Below are positions 41,980-51,726 of a stretch of DNA of 64,000 nucleotides, one piece after another (positions within the stretch are counted from its first letter, which is position 1; every line of letters begins with the position of its first letter). This DNA comes from Hungatella effluvii. Lineage in GTDB: Bacteria; Bacillota; Clostridia; Lachnospirales; Lachnospiraceae. The notes beneath the pieces were generated by a model. It saw only the letters and a program-made list of their open reading frames with translations. It searched no databases and was not told the DNA's origin. A program made the translations under genes and the position numbers. The DNA is taken from NCBI RefSeq assembly GCF_003201875.1, contig NZ_QJKD01000005.1, forward strand, positions 310,001 through 374,000. Reading direction: 5' to 3'.

Positions 41980-42426
41980 CTAGCTCTCTACTACTTTAAC
42001 AGCAAGCTTCCCGGTCACTTCTTTGTGCAGCTTGATCGGGACCTCATGCACTCCAAATGTCTTAAGCGGCTCTGGAAGAACCAGTTTCTTCTTGTCGATA
42101 TCCAGGGACAGCTGACTCGCGATGGCTGATGCGATCTCCTTTGAAGATACGGAACCAAACGCCTTTCCGCCTTCTCCCGCCTTGATGGAAACGGTGATGG
42201 AAGACTTCCCAAGCTTTTCTGCAAGCTCCCTTGCCGCTGCCAGCTGCTCTGCTGCCAGTCTGGCCTCATTGGCCTTCTGAAGCTTTAAATCATTTAAGTT
42301 CTTCGGAGTTGCTTCAATTCCCAGCTTTTTCGGGAGAATAAAGTTTCTCGCGTATCCGTCATTGACCTTGACAATCTGTCCCTTTTTTCCAAGTGTTTTT
42401 ACATCCTCTAATAATACTACTTCCAT
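41980..42426 (-). CDS. rplI: Ribosomal protein L9
   Basis: This 148-residue protein is bL9. The N-terminal domain [25 protein letters not shown] is the conserved rRNA-binding part. A long connecting helix rich in Ala and Glu leads to the C-terminal domain with [13 protein letters not shown]. The start overlaps the gdpP stop by one base (TAATG), so translation is coupled. Confidence 0.97.
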   Translation of the reverse strand: MEVVLLEDVKTLGKKGQIVKVNDGYARNFILPKKLGIEATPKNLNDLKLQKANEARLAAEQLAAARELAEKLGKSSITVSIKAGEGGKAFGSVSSKEIASAIASQLSLDIDKKKLVLPEPLKTFGVHEVPIKLHKEVTGKLAVKVVES

Positions 42427-44486
42427 TATGATATATCTCCCTTCTCTAACATGTCTCTGATGACTTCCTTGACACGGTTTCTCGCTTCCTCAAGACTCAT
42501 GTCCTTCAGCTGCGCTCCCGCGATGGTCCGGTGGCCTCCGCCGCCCAGCTTCTCCATCATGACCTGGACATTCACCTCGTCGATGGAACGGGCGCTTAAG
42601 TAAATCGTGTTGTTGTAGAACGTCATAACGATAGACGCCTTCATTCCGGCTATGTCAAGCAGCTCGTTCGCCGCCTGGGCGCCCACAACCGTCGGGCTTT
42701 CAATGCCCTCGGACGGGCATGTGCTGATCGCAAAACAGCCCTCAAATATCTCCGCCTCCCTGACCGCCTCCGCCTTGGCCTTATAATCGTCAAGATCGTC
42801 GCGGAACAGTTTGCGGACACGCACAACATCGGCGCCGTTTCTCCGCAGGAACGCGGCGGCCTCGAAGGTGCGGACACCTGTCTGGTTCGTAAAATTGTTG
42901 GTATCGATCACGATACCGGCATACATCGCGTCGGCTTCGGCCGATTTGATGCGGATTCCGTCGGCGATGTACTGCAGAACTTCCGCAACCATCTCACACG
43001 CAGAAGACGCATACGGCTCTACATAAGAAAGCACCGCGTTGTCGATGATCTCACTGCTCTGACGGTGATGATCCAAAACCACAATGGTCTTGACCAGCTT
43101 AAGAAGCTCCGGTGCATCGGTGATGCTGGGGCGGTTTACATCCACCACCACGAGGATGGTGTTATTGTCCACTAAATCGGCAGCCCTGGCGCCGGTCATG
43201 AAAATATCGTCCGGGTATTCGCTGTTGCCGGTAAAACGGTCCATCATCGGCTTCACCGAGGAAGTCACTTCGTTGATAATAATGTTGGCCTTCTTGTTCA
43301 TGGCCGTGGCAATCCGGTAGATGCCGACTGCCGCGCCGAAGGAATCCACGTCCGTCAGGCGGTGCCCCATAATCAGAAGTCGGTCCTTCGTCTCCATCAG
43401 CTCGCGGAGGGCATGGGCCTTCACACGGGCTTTCACACGGGTGGTCTTCTCCACCTGCTGCGCCTTGCCGCCGAAGTACTGAATCCGCTCCCCATCCTTT
43501 ACCACAGCCTGGTCGCCTCCGCGTCCCAGAGCCATATCGATGGCGATACGGGCGTAGTCGTAGCTCTGGCTGTAACTTTCCCCATTCATGCCGAGGCCGA
43601 TGCTTAAGGTTACCGCCATCTCATTGCCGATGTTGACCGTCTTCACATCTTCCAGGATAGAAAAACGGTTATCCTTCAGTTCCTGAATATAGCACTGTTT
43701 GATCGCAATGAAATACTTATCCTTTTCCAGCTTCTTCACGATGCCGTTCATAGCGGTGATGTACTTGGTGATCTTCCGGTCGATCAGTGCGGTTAAAAGA
43801 GAACGGCGCACCTCTTCCACACTCTCCAGCGCCTCCTCGTAGTTGTCGAGATAGATGAGGCCGGCCACCATCTTCTGGTCGTTGACCATCTGCTTATAAG
43901 TAAGAATCTCCGTCTCATCGAATAAATAGACCGCGATCAGCATCTGACCCGCATCCTCGGTACCGATGGCATCCGCTATGTCCTCGATGGAATCCTTCAT
44001 GTAAACGGCCTTCAGCTGAACCTGATACTTACGGTCACTGCACGTGCAGTGGAGCACCACGGAGCCCTCCTCTAAATCCAGGACCTCCTTTGTGATCTCC
44101 GGAAAAATCGATGATAAGTATTTCCTCGTATTTTTAAATGGCTTTTCCTCGCCCAACACTTCTGCCAAAGCAGTATTCCCCCAGAGCAACCGGCCGCTCT
44201 CATCCGCAATTCCGTACGGAAGCTCCAGGTCGGTAAGCAGCTGTTTCTGCATCCAGGAATATTCCGCAGAAAATTCCACCAGGCCGTTTAGCAGTCGTTT
44301 CTTTCTGTAGGTGTAGATCCACAGAGCGATTCCGATATATAGCAGCGTAAACACAGCCATAATAATCCCGGCCGTCACGCTGACCGCTCCGATTATCGCA
44401 TTCATGATAATCAGCATCGCCGATAAATATAACGGCCACTGCATATAAGCCCTCAGCTGCCCCTTTACTTTTATTTTTTCTTTCAT
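42426..44486 (-). CDS. gdpP: Cyclic-di-AMP phosphodiesterase GdpP
   Basis: The 686-residue protein is a membrane-bound DHH/DHHA1 phosphodiesterase that degrades c-di-AMP. Two membrane helices lie in about residues 14-57. A PAS-like region (about 75-150) and a degenerate GGDEF domain (about 170-310) follow, then the DHH domain with [11 protein letters not shown] and VLDHHRQS, and the DHHA1 domain with [12 protein letters not shown] near the C-terminus. All expected metal-binding motifs are present. It is the first gene of the gdpP-rplI-dnaB operon. Confidence 0.96.
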   Translation of the reverse strand: MKEKIKVKGQLRAYMQWPLYLSAMLIIMNAIIGAVSVTAGIIMAVFTLLYIGIALWIYTYRKKRLLNGLVEFSAEYSWMQKQLLTDLELPYGIADESGRLLWGNTALAEVLGEEKPFKNTRKYLSSIFPEITKEVLDLEEGSVVLHCTCSDRKYQVQLKAVYMKDSIEDIADAIGTEDAGQMLIAVYLFDETEILTYKQMVNDQKMVAGLIYLDNYEEALESVEEVRRSLLTALIDRKITKYITAMNGIVKKLEKDKYFIAIKQCYIQELKDNRFSILEDVKTVNIGNEMAVTLSIGLGMNGESYSQSYDYARIAIDMALGRGGDQAVVKDGERIQYFGGKAQQVEKTTRVKARVKAHALRELMETKDRLLIMGHRLTDVDSFGAAVGIYRIATAMNKKANIIINEVTSSVKPMMDRFTGNSEYPDDIFMTGARAADLVDNNTILVVVDVNRPSITDAPELLKLVKTIVVLDHHRQSSEIIDNAVLSYVEPYASSACEMVAEVLQYIADGIRIKSAEADAMYAGIVIDTNNFTNQTGVRTFEAAAFLRRNGADVVRVRKLFRDDLDDYKAKAEAVREAEIFEGCFAISTCPSEGIESPTVVGAQAANELLDIAGMKASIVMTFYNNTIYLSARSIDEVNVQVMMEKLGGGGHRTIAGAQLKDMSLEEARNRVKEVIRDMLEKGDIS

Positions 44487-44546
44487 ATCTGTCTCCTTAG
44501 AATATAGGTTCCGCAGGCAGAGCGGGGCGCGCCTCCATACGGAACA

Positions 44547-44585
44547 TTTTCATATTATGGGGCGTGTTGTCCCGCAATATGAAAA
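44547..44585 (-). other. Leader hairpin of the gdpP operon
   Basis: TTTTCATATT (44547-44556) and AATATGAAAA (44576-44585) form a 10-bp stem with an inner GGG/CCC pair. It lies between the candidate promoter and the gdpP start, so it would be in the 5' leader. No T-run follows it in the transcribed direction. Confidence 0.55.
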
Positions 44586-44611
44586 AAGGGTTCTTTTTTC
44601 GCTATTTTAAT

Positions 44612-44640
44612 ATTATAGCATAGCCTCTCTGGTTCGTCTA
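44612..44640 (-). promoter_or_regulatory. Promoter of the gdpP-rplI-dnaB operon
   Basis: On the minus strand TAGACG (44635-44640) and TATAAT (44612-44617) are 17 bp apart, about 125 bases upstream of gdpP. Confidence 0.65.
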
Positions 44641-44661
44641 TGATAATGGGGCAAAAAATCA

Positions 44662-44720
44662 GGGACTGCCCCGCCGGAGTTCCCACTTATGAATAAGTAA
44701 GAACCCGGTGTGCCAGTCCC
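44662..44720 (-). terminator. Branched terminator of the NuoE-like gene
   Basis: GGGACTG (44662-44668) pairs with CAGTCCC (44714-44720). Inside are CCGG/CCGG, GTTC/GAAC and ACTTAT/ATAAGT pairs. Read leftward it is followed by TGATTTTTTG. It is longer and more complex than a simple terminator. Confidence 0.75.
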
Positions 44721-44749
44721 ATTCTGCCTGCTTTTTCCTGTTACAGCCG

Positions 44750-45247
44750 TCAGTATTTACTCAGAATTGAGGCGACCTCATCCGGCTTTACGTGACCGTA
44801 GGAATCGCTGTCCACCATCAGATTCGGTGCGGTTTTGCACTGCTTTAGGCATTCCTTCATCATGATCTTAAACGCACCGGACTCTCTCGTCTCCACCGCC
44901 TTCAGCACCGCTTCAAACACTTCAGCGGAACCCTTGCCGCCGCAGCGCGCTCCCGTGCAGACAGTGATGCAGTGTCCGTAAGGCGCCTTCTTAAAGCTGG
45001 GATACAGTTTGATCAGCTGTAAGAGAAGCGTTTGCTTCACGCCCAGTGCATCTGCCATCGCGCCGGTCTTCTCCGATGGAATGTATCCGTACAGTTCCTG
45101 CACCTCCCGAAGCATCTCCACGATATTATCCTGGCTCTTCGCATCCTTCTGGCCGCCATAATAGTCCACGATTTCCTGCCACTGGCGTTCCTTCTGCTCT
45201 TCTTCCTCCATCTGAATTCTGAATTTGTTTCTGTCCATGTCATTCAT
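44750..45247 (-). CDS. NuoE/HydC-like [2Fe-2S] protein, orphan
   Basis: This 165-residue protein is a thioredoxin-like ferredoxin of the NuoE (24-kDa subunit) family. The [2Fe-2S] ligands are intact: C97 and C102 in CTGARC, then C133 and C137 in CLKQC. The N-terminal helical part contains VQELYGYIPSEKTGAMADALGV. Members usually pair with a NuoF-like flavoprotein in electron-bifurcating hydrogenases or formate dehydrogenases. No such partner is encoded beside it here; it has its own terminator and is a single-gene unit. Confidence 0.9.
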   Translation of the reverse strand: MNDMDRNKFRIQMEEEEQKERQWQEIVDYYGGQKDAKSQDNIVEMLREVQELYGYIPSEKTGAMADALGVKQTLLLQLIKLYPSFKKAPYGHCITVCTGARCGGKGSAEVFEAVLKAVETRESGAFKIMMKECLKQCKTAPNLMVDSDSYGHVKPDEVASILSKY

Positions 45248-45365
45248 CAGCCCTTTCCCGCCTGTCCGGCATTACGCTCCCATCATACCAGATTTCGTTC
45301 TATATTTCTATCCTTTCCTATTTCTGCCTGCCTATTCCCGGTCGGCGGAAAGGATGGAAAAACAA

Positions 45366-45394
45366 AACGGGCGGTCCGTATCGGACCGCCCGTT
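45366..45394 (-). terminator. Terminator of the alpha-galactosidase operon
   Basis: AACGGGCGGTCCG (45366-45378) and CGGACCGCCCGTT (45382-45394) form a perfect 13-bp stem with loop TAT. Read leftward, TTTTGTTTTT follows. It is nine bases past the GH36 stop. Confidence 0.95.
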
Positions 45395-45402
45395 CTCTAT
45401 AT

Positions 45403-47598
45403 TCAGCCTATCTCCTTAAACTCCATCTGCGCCGCCGGATAATCGCCCATAATCATCGGAATGGATATCCCGGCGTTCATCAGCGCGCTGCCGCTGTAGA
45501 TACGGCCATCTTCCTCCAGGCGATACCGTTTCTCCGGGTCAAGGCCGCGAAGCTTAAACCAGAGATCGGGGGCATTGGCCCTCACATGGGTGATCACCAG
45601 ATTAATCAGAGTCCTCGTCTTATCGCCGGATACAAACTGCCACGCGGTGAAATCGGAATCTCCCTGCGGGCTGGCGAGCCGGTAGTAATCCCCGTTGTGA
45701 ATGAGGTCATAATACCTCTTATAGTCTTCCACCTGCGCCTTCACCACTTCTTTTTCATCCTCTGTCAGGAGATTTAAATCCATCTCATAACCGAAGCTTC
45801 CAGCCATGGCCACCACGCCGCGCGTCGCAAGCGGTGTCCTTCGTCCCGTCTGATGGTTCGGTATAGCCGATACGTGGGAACCGACGGCCGAAATCGGATA
45901 GAAGAACGAAGTTCCGTACTGAATCTCCAGCCGCTCGATGCCATCCGTGTCGTCGCTGCACCAGATCTGCGGTGAGTAATACAGGATAGCCGGATCGAAA
46001 CGGCCGCCTCCACCGCTGCATCCCTCAAAAAGGATATTGGGAAATGATGATGTAAACCGCTCCATCAGGTCATAAATGCCCAGCACGTAGCGGTGGTAAA
46101 CCTCGCCCTGGCGTTCTTTCGGAAGAACGGCGCTGTAGACATCGCAGATACTGCGGTTCATATCCCATTTCACATACTCGACATTGGCGCTCTTTAAGAC
46201 CGAGGAGATCGAATCGAATACGTAGTCCCTGACCTCGCTCCTGGACATGTCGAGCACCAGCTGATTCCTGCTTCTGCACGGTTTTCTGCCCGGAATCGTT
46301 AATGCCCAGTCTGGATGCTCCCGGTACAGACGGCTGTCCTCATTAACCATCTCCGGCTCGATCCAGATACCGAATTTCATGCCCAGATGATTAATGCCCT
46401 CAACCAGTCCTGTAAGGCCGCCCTTCAGCTTATCCGTATTGACGAACCAGTCCCCAAGACCCGCGTTGTCACTGTTCCGGCTGCCAAACCAGCCATCATC
46501 CAGCACCAGCATCTCGATGCCCAGCTCCGCAGCCTGTCCTGCAATGGAGAGAATCTTCTCTTCATTAAAATCAAAATAGGTAGCTTCCCAATTGTTGATG
46601 AGGATGGGACGCCTGGCAAACTTATATTTTCCCCTGCACAGATTGTGTCGGATAATGGAATGAAAGTTGGCTGACATGCGTCCCAGGCCGCTTCCGCTGT
46701 AAGTCATCATGAGCTGAGGCGTATCGAAGGCTTCTCCCGGCTCCAGCAGAAACTCAAAGGATTCCGGCTGGATACCGCATGCAACCCTCACGGAATCCAT
46801 CTGATCCATCTCGATCTCCGCGGAAAAATTGCCGCTGTAAATCAGGGAGAGACCGTAACACTCTCCGTGTTCCTCGGTCGCATCAGGAGAGCACAAGATC
46901 ACACCCGGGTTGTGCTGATGGCTGGAGGTACCTCTCCGGCTTCCCACCTCCATCGTCCCATGCATCAGCGGAAGGCGCTCCAGCCTTCGTTCCATCGCGT
47001 GCCTCCCGTGGAAATGAATCACTTCCCACGCTCCATTCGGCAGTTCCAGGCAGGCTGACATCATCTTTTCCAGCCTGACCGCTCCGTTTCCGCCATTGAT
47101 GATTCTCGCGGAGCGGGCGATGATATCGCGGTCCGCAAACACGACGTAGTACAGTTCCAGTTTCAGGGAGGACGGCGAATCTTCCATGGAAATCACCAGA
47201 GTCTCTCCCATTTCATCCTCATCGAACAGGCACGGAAGCCCTGGAATCTTATGAGCCCCCTCCCTGATCTCACAGGAGACATAGCGGAAATCAGCGGCCC
47301 GCGTTCCGTCCGCCTGGCACACGTCCACACAGTTGTTGCGGTAATCTCCGATACCATAGGAAGGAAATTCCTGAGGCAGCGTATCCAGGGAACATGTTCT
47401 GTCATCCCCCGCGTCATAGGGGTTGCCGGAAAATCCGACATCTCTTCTGTTCAGCAGATAATCCATGGTGCAGTCTTCTACCCTTGCGCCATAATAGAGA
47501 TGAAGCAGAATCCCGTAATCGCCCACTTTCATCTGATAAGTCGTCTGTTTCGTCTGCAGCGTGATTACCTGCTCCGCCTGATTCATTATGATAGCCAT
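45403..47598 (-). CDS. GH36 alpha-galactosidase
   Basis: This is a cytoplasmic GH36 alpha-galactosidase, 731 residues, which is the family length. The nucleophile is D479 in KWDMNRS and the acid/base is D549 in WCSDDTDG. The CSGGGGRFD segment (527-535) is a further family marker. The N-terminal beta-sandwich domain spans about residues 1-330. No signal peptide is seen. AAGGAG precedes the ATG. It is the last gene of an operon with an ABC importer, so raffinose-family oligosaccharides or melibiose are the probable substrates. Confidence 0.95.
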   Translation of the reverse strand: MAIIMNQAEQVITLQTKQTTYQMKVGDYGILLHLYYGARVEDCTMDYLLNRRDVGFSGNPYDAGDDRTCSLDTLPQEFPSYGIGDYRNNCVDVCQADGTRAADFRYVSCEIREGAHKIPGLPCLFDEDEMGETLVISMEDSPSSLKLELYYVVFADRDIIARSARIINGGNGAVRLEKMMSACLELPNGAWEVIHFHGRHAMERRLERLPLMHGTMEVGSRRGTSSHQHNPGVILCSPDATEEHGECYGLSLIYSGNFSAEIEMDQMDSVRVACGIQPESFEFLLEPGEAFDTPQLMMTYSGSGLGRMSANFHSIIRHNLCRGKYKFARRPILINNWEATYFDFNEEKILSIAGQAAELGIEMLVLDDGWFGSRNSDNAGLGDWFVNTDKLKGGLTGLVEGINHLGMKFGIWIEPEMVNEDSRLYREHPDWALTIPGRKPCRSRNQLVLDMSRSEVRDYVFDSISSVLKSANVEYVKWDMNRSICDVYSAVLPKERQGEVYHRYVLGIYDLMERFTSSFPNILFEGCSGGGGRFDPAILYYSPQIWCSDDTDGIERLEIQYGTSFFYPISAVGSHVSAIPNHQTGRRTPLATRGVVAMAGSFGYEMDLNLLTEDEKEVVKAQVEDYKRYYDLIHNGDYYRLASPQGDSDFTAWQFVSGDKTRTLINLVITHVRANAPDLWFKLRGLDPEKRYRLEEDGRIYSGSALMNAGISIPMIMGDYPAAQMEFKEIG

Positions 47599-47629
47599 AA
47601 CCTGATCTCCTTATATTGTTTTATGTTAT

Positions 47630-48310
47630 TCAGCCTTCCCGCTCCCACGCGCCGCTCTGTGCGGATTCCATCACAGCTGCCTTGAGATGCGGCTGAAACA
47701 GCCTCAAGTAAAACCATGCGTTGCCATATGCCGTCAGTGAAAATCCACACATGAGCCAGATCAGAAGGTAGACGGGAAAAAGCTTCGCATCCACCATGGT
47801 AAAGTACATCGGCAGGCATGTAATGGCAGCCGTGGCAATCAAGTATCCCGGCTTGTGAAAGGCAAAATAGAATGCATGGGCGGCCAGCCTTCCCAGGGTA
47901 TTGGAAAATGCGGCAATGACCGGAAATATATATAACAGCAGCACTCCCGTAATCAGCCCGATACCAATCAGGCTGAAGGAAAGGAACGTGGAGGAGGCAC
48001 TTTCCGACAGGAGAAGCCATTTCCCTTCGATGAAAAGAAGGACTCCCACTGCGGCCAGAACCGCCCAGATGGCCGTCGCCTGAATGAAGTTCTGCTTAAA
48101 GCTTTGAAAAAATGCTTTCCAGACCGTGACATCTTTATCCTTATGGAGTTTTAACGCCGTGTAATACATGGCCGTGGTCGAGGCCCCGATCGTCACGATA
48201 GGGAGACTCGTCACAATCCAGAGAACATTCAACGCGATCATGTTTCCCAGGAATCCGAATATCTGCCCGAAAATACTGTCTTCACTCAATATATTCATCG
48301 TTTTCCACAT
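47630..48310 (-). CDS. DUF624 (YesL-like) membrane protein
   Basis: This 226-residue membrane protein with about five hydrophobic segments belongs to the DUF624/YesL family. Such genes accompany sugar ABC importers and glycosidases in Firmicutes; the molecular role is unknown. It begins with the conserved IFGQIFGFLGNMIALNVLW region and has IGASTTAMYYTALKL. Start choice is uncertain: the ATG at 48310 is too close to its GGG site and the next ATG at 48298 is slightly far. It lies between the permease and the GH36 gene. Confidence 0.85.
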   Translation of the reverse strand: MWKTMNILSEDSIFGQIFGFLGNMIALNVLWIVTSLPIVTIGASTTAMYYTALKLHKDKDVTVWKAFFQSFKQNFIQATAIWAVLAAVGVLLFIEGKWLLLSESASSTFLSFSLIGIGLITGVLLLYIFPVIAAFSNTLGRLAAHAFYFAFHKPGYLIATAAITCLPMYFTMVDAKLFPVYLLIWLMCGFSLTAYGNAWFYLRLFQPHLKAAVMESAQSGAWEREG

Positions 48311-48347
48311 CCCTTTCTCTCTCAGCCGTTATCCTGTAGTTTTTATC

Positions 48348-49172
48348 CTACAGCTTTCCGCCGGAAGTTGCAATTCCTTCAATAAACTGTTTCTGGAATA
48401 TTAAGTAGATCACAATCATCGGCACACAGGCCAGCAGGGAAGCCGCCATTAACTGCGGATAATTGTTCGTGTACTGTCCCTGCATCTTTGCCAGCGCGGC
48501 GGACAGGGGCATCACCGTCTTGTTGCAGATCATGGGCCACATTAAATCCTTGTAGGCAAATACCGCGGTAAAAATACCGAGCGCCACCATGCCAGAGCGC
48601 GTTAGAGGCGCCATGATATATAAAAATGTCTGACCAATATTACAGCCGTCCAGACGCGCCGCCTCTTCCAGATCCTTCGGAAGTCCCAGATACGCCTGCC
48701 GCAGCAGAAACGTTCCAAATGCAGTCACAAGTCCCGGGAAGATCAGGGCGAACACGGTGTCTAAAAGCCCCATCTTACTTACCATTAAATACTGAGGTAT
48801 GATAAAAATCTGTCCAGGCACCATCATTTGAAACAGGACCAGGGAGAACATGAAGTTCTTTCCCTTGAATTCCAGCCTTGCAAACGCATACGCCGCCATC
48901 GTCGCCGTGAGAACCGCGGCCGCCACACGGCCCACAATCAGCAGGATGGTATTGATATACAGCTGCAGAAAATCCATATTTTCGATAACCGTTTTAAAGT
49001 TATCCGTCTGCCATACAGCCGGGAAGATGACGAACGGATTGACAGAAGTTGCTTCTGTTGAGGTCTTAAATGCGGTGAGCGCCATCCAGATAAACGGCAC
49101 GAGCATTGTGATGCTTACCAGGATCAAAACAACGTGAATCGATATGGCCGCCGCTTTTTTCTTTTTTTCCAT
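48348..49172 (-). CDS. Carbohydrate ABC transporter permease (MalG type)
   Basis: This 274-residue permease has six membrane spans and the EAA loop in LPKDLEEAARLDGCNIGQTF. The C-terminal FQKQFIEGIATSGGKL is typical of the CUT1 MalG-like group. GAGGGGGAG precedes the ATG. It partners the MalF-type permease upstream and the binding protein at 50128-51438. A shared ATPase elsewhere is presumed. Confidence 0.94.
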   Translation of the reverse strand: MEKKKKAAAISIHVVLILVSITMLVPFIWMALTAFKTSTEATSVNPFVIFPAVWQTDNFKTVIENMDFLQLYINTILLIVGRVAAAVLTATMAAYAFARLEFKGKNFMFSLVLFQMMVPGQIFIIPQYLMVSKMGLLDTVFALIFPGLVTAFGTFLLRQAYLGLPKDLEEAARLDGCNIGQTFLYIMAPLTRSGMVALGIFTAVFAYKDLMWPMICNKTVMPLSAALAKMQGQYTNNYPQLMAASLLACVPMIVIYLIFQKQFIEGIATSGGKL

Positions 49173-49189
49173 GTTTCGTCTCCCCCTCT

Positions 49190-50101
49190 CTAATTATAAT
49201 AAACCCATTTTTTCTGTGCCTTCATCTGGAATACCGTAATAATCATAATGATTGCCAGCAGCACCACAACGATGGTGGAACCAAGGCCCTTATTGTTCTG
49301 AACAAAGGAATACTGATAGAATAAGTAGACCAGGGACTGCGTCTTTGAAAGCGCCGGATTATTTCTGTCCATAACCATGAAGATTAAATCAAACACCTGA
49401 AGCGCGCCGATCACTCTGGTCACTGTCACAAAGAAAATGGTAGGCGACAGAAGCGGTACTGTGATATGGAAAAACTGGTAGATTCCACTGGCTCCGTCGA
49501 TGTTGGACGCCTCATAGTAATCCTTCGGAATCTCCTGGAGCCCTGATAAAAACAGAACCATGTTATACCCGATGATGGACCACACACCGATGACGCCGAT
49601 GGAATAGACGGCGATATTCGGATTGGAAATCCAGTTTATGCTGGTTCCGAACACATTATTTAAAAGGCCGAATTCCGAGTTAAAAAGCCATCTCCACACC
49701 ATGGCGATCGCCGCAGGGGCCGCAACCATAGGAAGGAAGAAAATTGTACGGTAAGCGGCCCGCCCCTTCATCTTTCGGTTCAGCAGCACGGCCAGAACCA
49801 GGGCGATGATGATGGAAAACGGTACTTCCACGATGGCGTATTTGAATGTATTAAGCAGTGACTGCCATACCTCCGGGTCCGTTAAGACCCTTTGGTAATT
49901 GGCCAGGCCGATAAAGATGTTGCCCTTTCCGAAATCGCCTGTCTTGAAGAAGCTCTCATAAATAGTTTTGATAATCGGATAGATATTCAGTACAATCAGC
50001 CCGATCATGGTTGGCAGGATAAACGCCCAGCCCCACAAAAACTCATTCTTTTCCCGGCTGGTAATCTTTCTTTTTATTTTCAATTCTGTTCCCTTTGCCA
50101 C
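49190..50101 (-). CDS. Carbohydrate ABC transporter permease (MalF type)
   Basis: This 303-residue permease has six membrane spans and the EAA loop in IPKDYYEASNIDGASGIYQFF. The start is a GTG at 50101 with AAAGGAGG eight bases upstream. Gene order binding protein, MalF, MalG is the usual CUT1 arrangement. The C-terminus KKWVYYN matches MsmF/RafF-like permeases, consistent with alpha-galactoside transport. Confidence 0.93.
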   Translation of the reverse strand: MAKGTELKIKRKITSREKNEFLWGWAFILPTMIGLIVLNIYPIIKTIYESFFKTGDFGKGNIFIGLANYQRVLTDPEVWQSLLNTFKYAIVEVPFSIIIALVLAVLLNRKMKGRAAYRTIFFLPMVAAPAAIAMVWRWLFNSEFGLLNNVFGTSINWISNPNIAVYSIGVIGVWSIIGYNMVLFLSGLQEIPKDYYEASNIDGASGIYQFFHITVPLLSPTIFFVTVTRVIGALQVFDLIFMVMDRNNPALSKTQSLVYLFYQYSFVQNNKGLGSTIVVVLLAIIMIITVFQMKAQKKWVYYN

Positions 50102-50127
50102 AGAAATCCCTCCTTTTCGTATGGGCC

Positions 50128-51438
50128 TTACTCATCTGCCAGCATCTGATCCATTTTTTCCGCAATTGTATTACATACTGTACTCATATCCTGGTTCCCT
50201 GACCATGCTTCTTTTAATTCGGCCGTCATCATGTTCCACCATACCAGAGTGCTTCTGGAATGCGGACGGAACACGATATCGCTGTTCATCATATCCAGAT
50301 ACGGCTGTAAATTAAATTTATCCGTGTTTTTTACCCAGTCGTCCGAAACACCTTCGTAGGCCGCCATGGTAACACCAAGCTGTGCCTGCTTTAACTGCAT
50401 ATCCTTCGTTCCCAGGAATTCGATCAGCTTCCATGCCGCTTCCGGATTCTTCGTGCTGGCACTTGCCGCCCATCCTAAACCATTGTATAAAGAAACACGT
50501 TTTCCCGTCTCAGCATCCTTTGGAAGAACCGCTACATCACAGTGCTCTGATATGTACTCATTGTCCTTAAACGCGGCCACCATCCAGGAACCCTGGGACA
50601 GCATGGCAATCTTGCCGGAGCCAAGCAGTACGTCCGTGCCGGTCTCAGACATGACGGTTGCCGGCGGCATTGCATTTTTCACCAGTTTATCAACAAATTC
50701 CATAGCTTTGATGGTATTCGGATCATCAAAACCGGATTTCTTCATATCCTCTGAGATGACATTACCGCCCATGGAGTAGATCACGTTCATCCAGCCATCC
50801 TGCTCGTTGGAAGGGTTCATGGCGATTCCGTACTGGCTTCCGTCGTCCTTTGTCAGCTTCACCGCTGCGTCGTATAAGTCATCCCAGGTCCAGGTATCAT
50901 CCGGATAAGCGATTCCGGCCTCGTCGAACATATCCTTGTTGTACCATAAGGCAATGGTATCGATATCCTTTGGAACCGCGTAGGTCTTTCCGTCGTACTG
51001 GTACATTTCCTTAATGTCAGACGGGAACTTATCCATCTCCAGCTTTTCGCTGGCCGCTACCTTATCTGTGAGATCCAGAAGAATGTCGTTGGACATGTAC
51101 TTGGTCGCCTCGTTGGAATGCATCCAGAATACGTCGGGCATATCGCCGCCTGAGGCTCCCGCCTCTAAGAGAGTCCAGTAGCTGTCCCATGTGATTACCT
51201 GTAAATCCGTCTCGACTCCGGTCTCCTTCGTGAAATCAGCGAGAATCTGATCCAGTCCCGGCTTCTGTCCGTTATCCCAAATTGCTACATTTAGTTTTCC
51301 GCCTGCGTCTGCAGCCTGTGTATTTCCCGCTTCTTTCTTATCGCCTGATGAAGAATTTCCGCCGCCGCACGCCGTTAAAGATACCGCCATGGTCGCCGCC
51401 ATAGTAAGTGCTATACCTTTTTTCCACAATTTGCTCAC
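50128..51438 (-). CDS. Sugar ABC transporter substrate-binding lipoprotein (CUT1)
   Basis: This 436-residue extracellular solute-binding protein has a lipoprotein signal peptide with lipobox SLTAC (C24), followed by a Gly/Ser-rich linker. The mature part has the usual sugar-binding segments such as VAIWDNGQKPGLDQI and DNGLGW-type loop regions near the C-terminal lobe (NGLGWAASA). The start is a GTG at 51438 with GGAGG eight bases upstream. It is the first gene of the alpha-galactoside operon and is divergent from the AraC regulator. Confidence 0.93.
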   Translation of the reverse strand: MSKLWKKGIALTMAATMAVSLTACGGGNSSSGDKKEAGNTQAADAGGKLNVAIWDNGQKPGLDQILADFTKETGVETDLQVITWDSYWTLLEAGASGGDMPDVFWMHSNEATKYMSNDILLDLTDKVAASEKLEMDKFPSDIKEMYQYDGKTYAVPKDIDTIALWYNKDMFDEAGIAYPDDTWTWDDLYDAAVKLTKDDGSQYGIAMNPSNEQDGWMNVIYSMGGNVISEDMKKSGFDDPNTIKAMEFVDKLVKNAMPPATVMSETGTDVLLGSGKIAMLSQGSWMVAAFKDNEYISEHCDVAVLPKDAETGKRVSLYNGLGWAASASTKNPEAAWKLIEFLGTKDMQLKQAQLGVTMAAYEGVSDDWVKNTDKFNLQPYLDMMNSDIVFRPHSRSTLVWWNMMTAELKEAWSGNQDMSTVCNTIAEKMDQMLADE

Positions 51439-51652
51439 TTTAATTTCCTCCTTGCAATCCTGATTTGTTCTGAGTTTTCGTTATTATTACCAGCTTATTT
51501 TCTTCATCGGCCAATGAATTTTTCTTTTATTTGTGCACATTTTGTATTTATGTCTTCGTTTCTGTGACTATATATTAGCACATTGCCACTCTCACCGTAA
51601 ATGGAAATACCCTGATACAAATATACCAAAATGCCTCCTTGTGCGAAATATC

Positions 51653-51682
51653 TTGAAGTCACCACGCATTTGGGTATATAAT
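51653..51682 (+). promoter_or_regulatory. Promoter of the AraC-type regulator gene
   Basis: TTGAAG (51653-51658) and TATAAT (51677-51682) are 18 bp apart. No equally good leftward promoter is seen in 51439-51650; only a TATAGT-like -10 box is present, which suits activator-dependent transcription of the transport operon. Confidence 0.65.
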
Positions 51683-51726
51683 GTTTATAATTAATTCCCA
51701 GAAATCCCAGGAGGGGAGGTGCTTTT

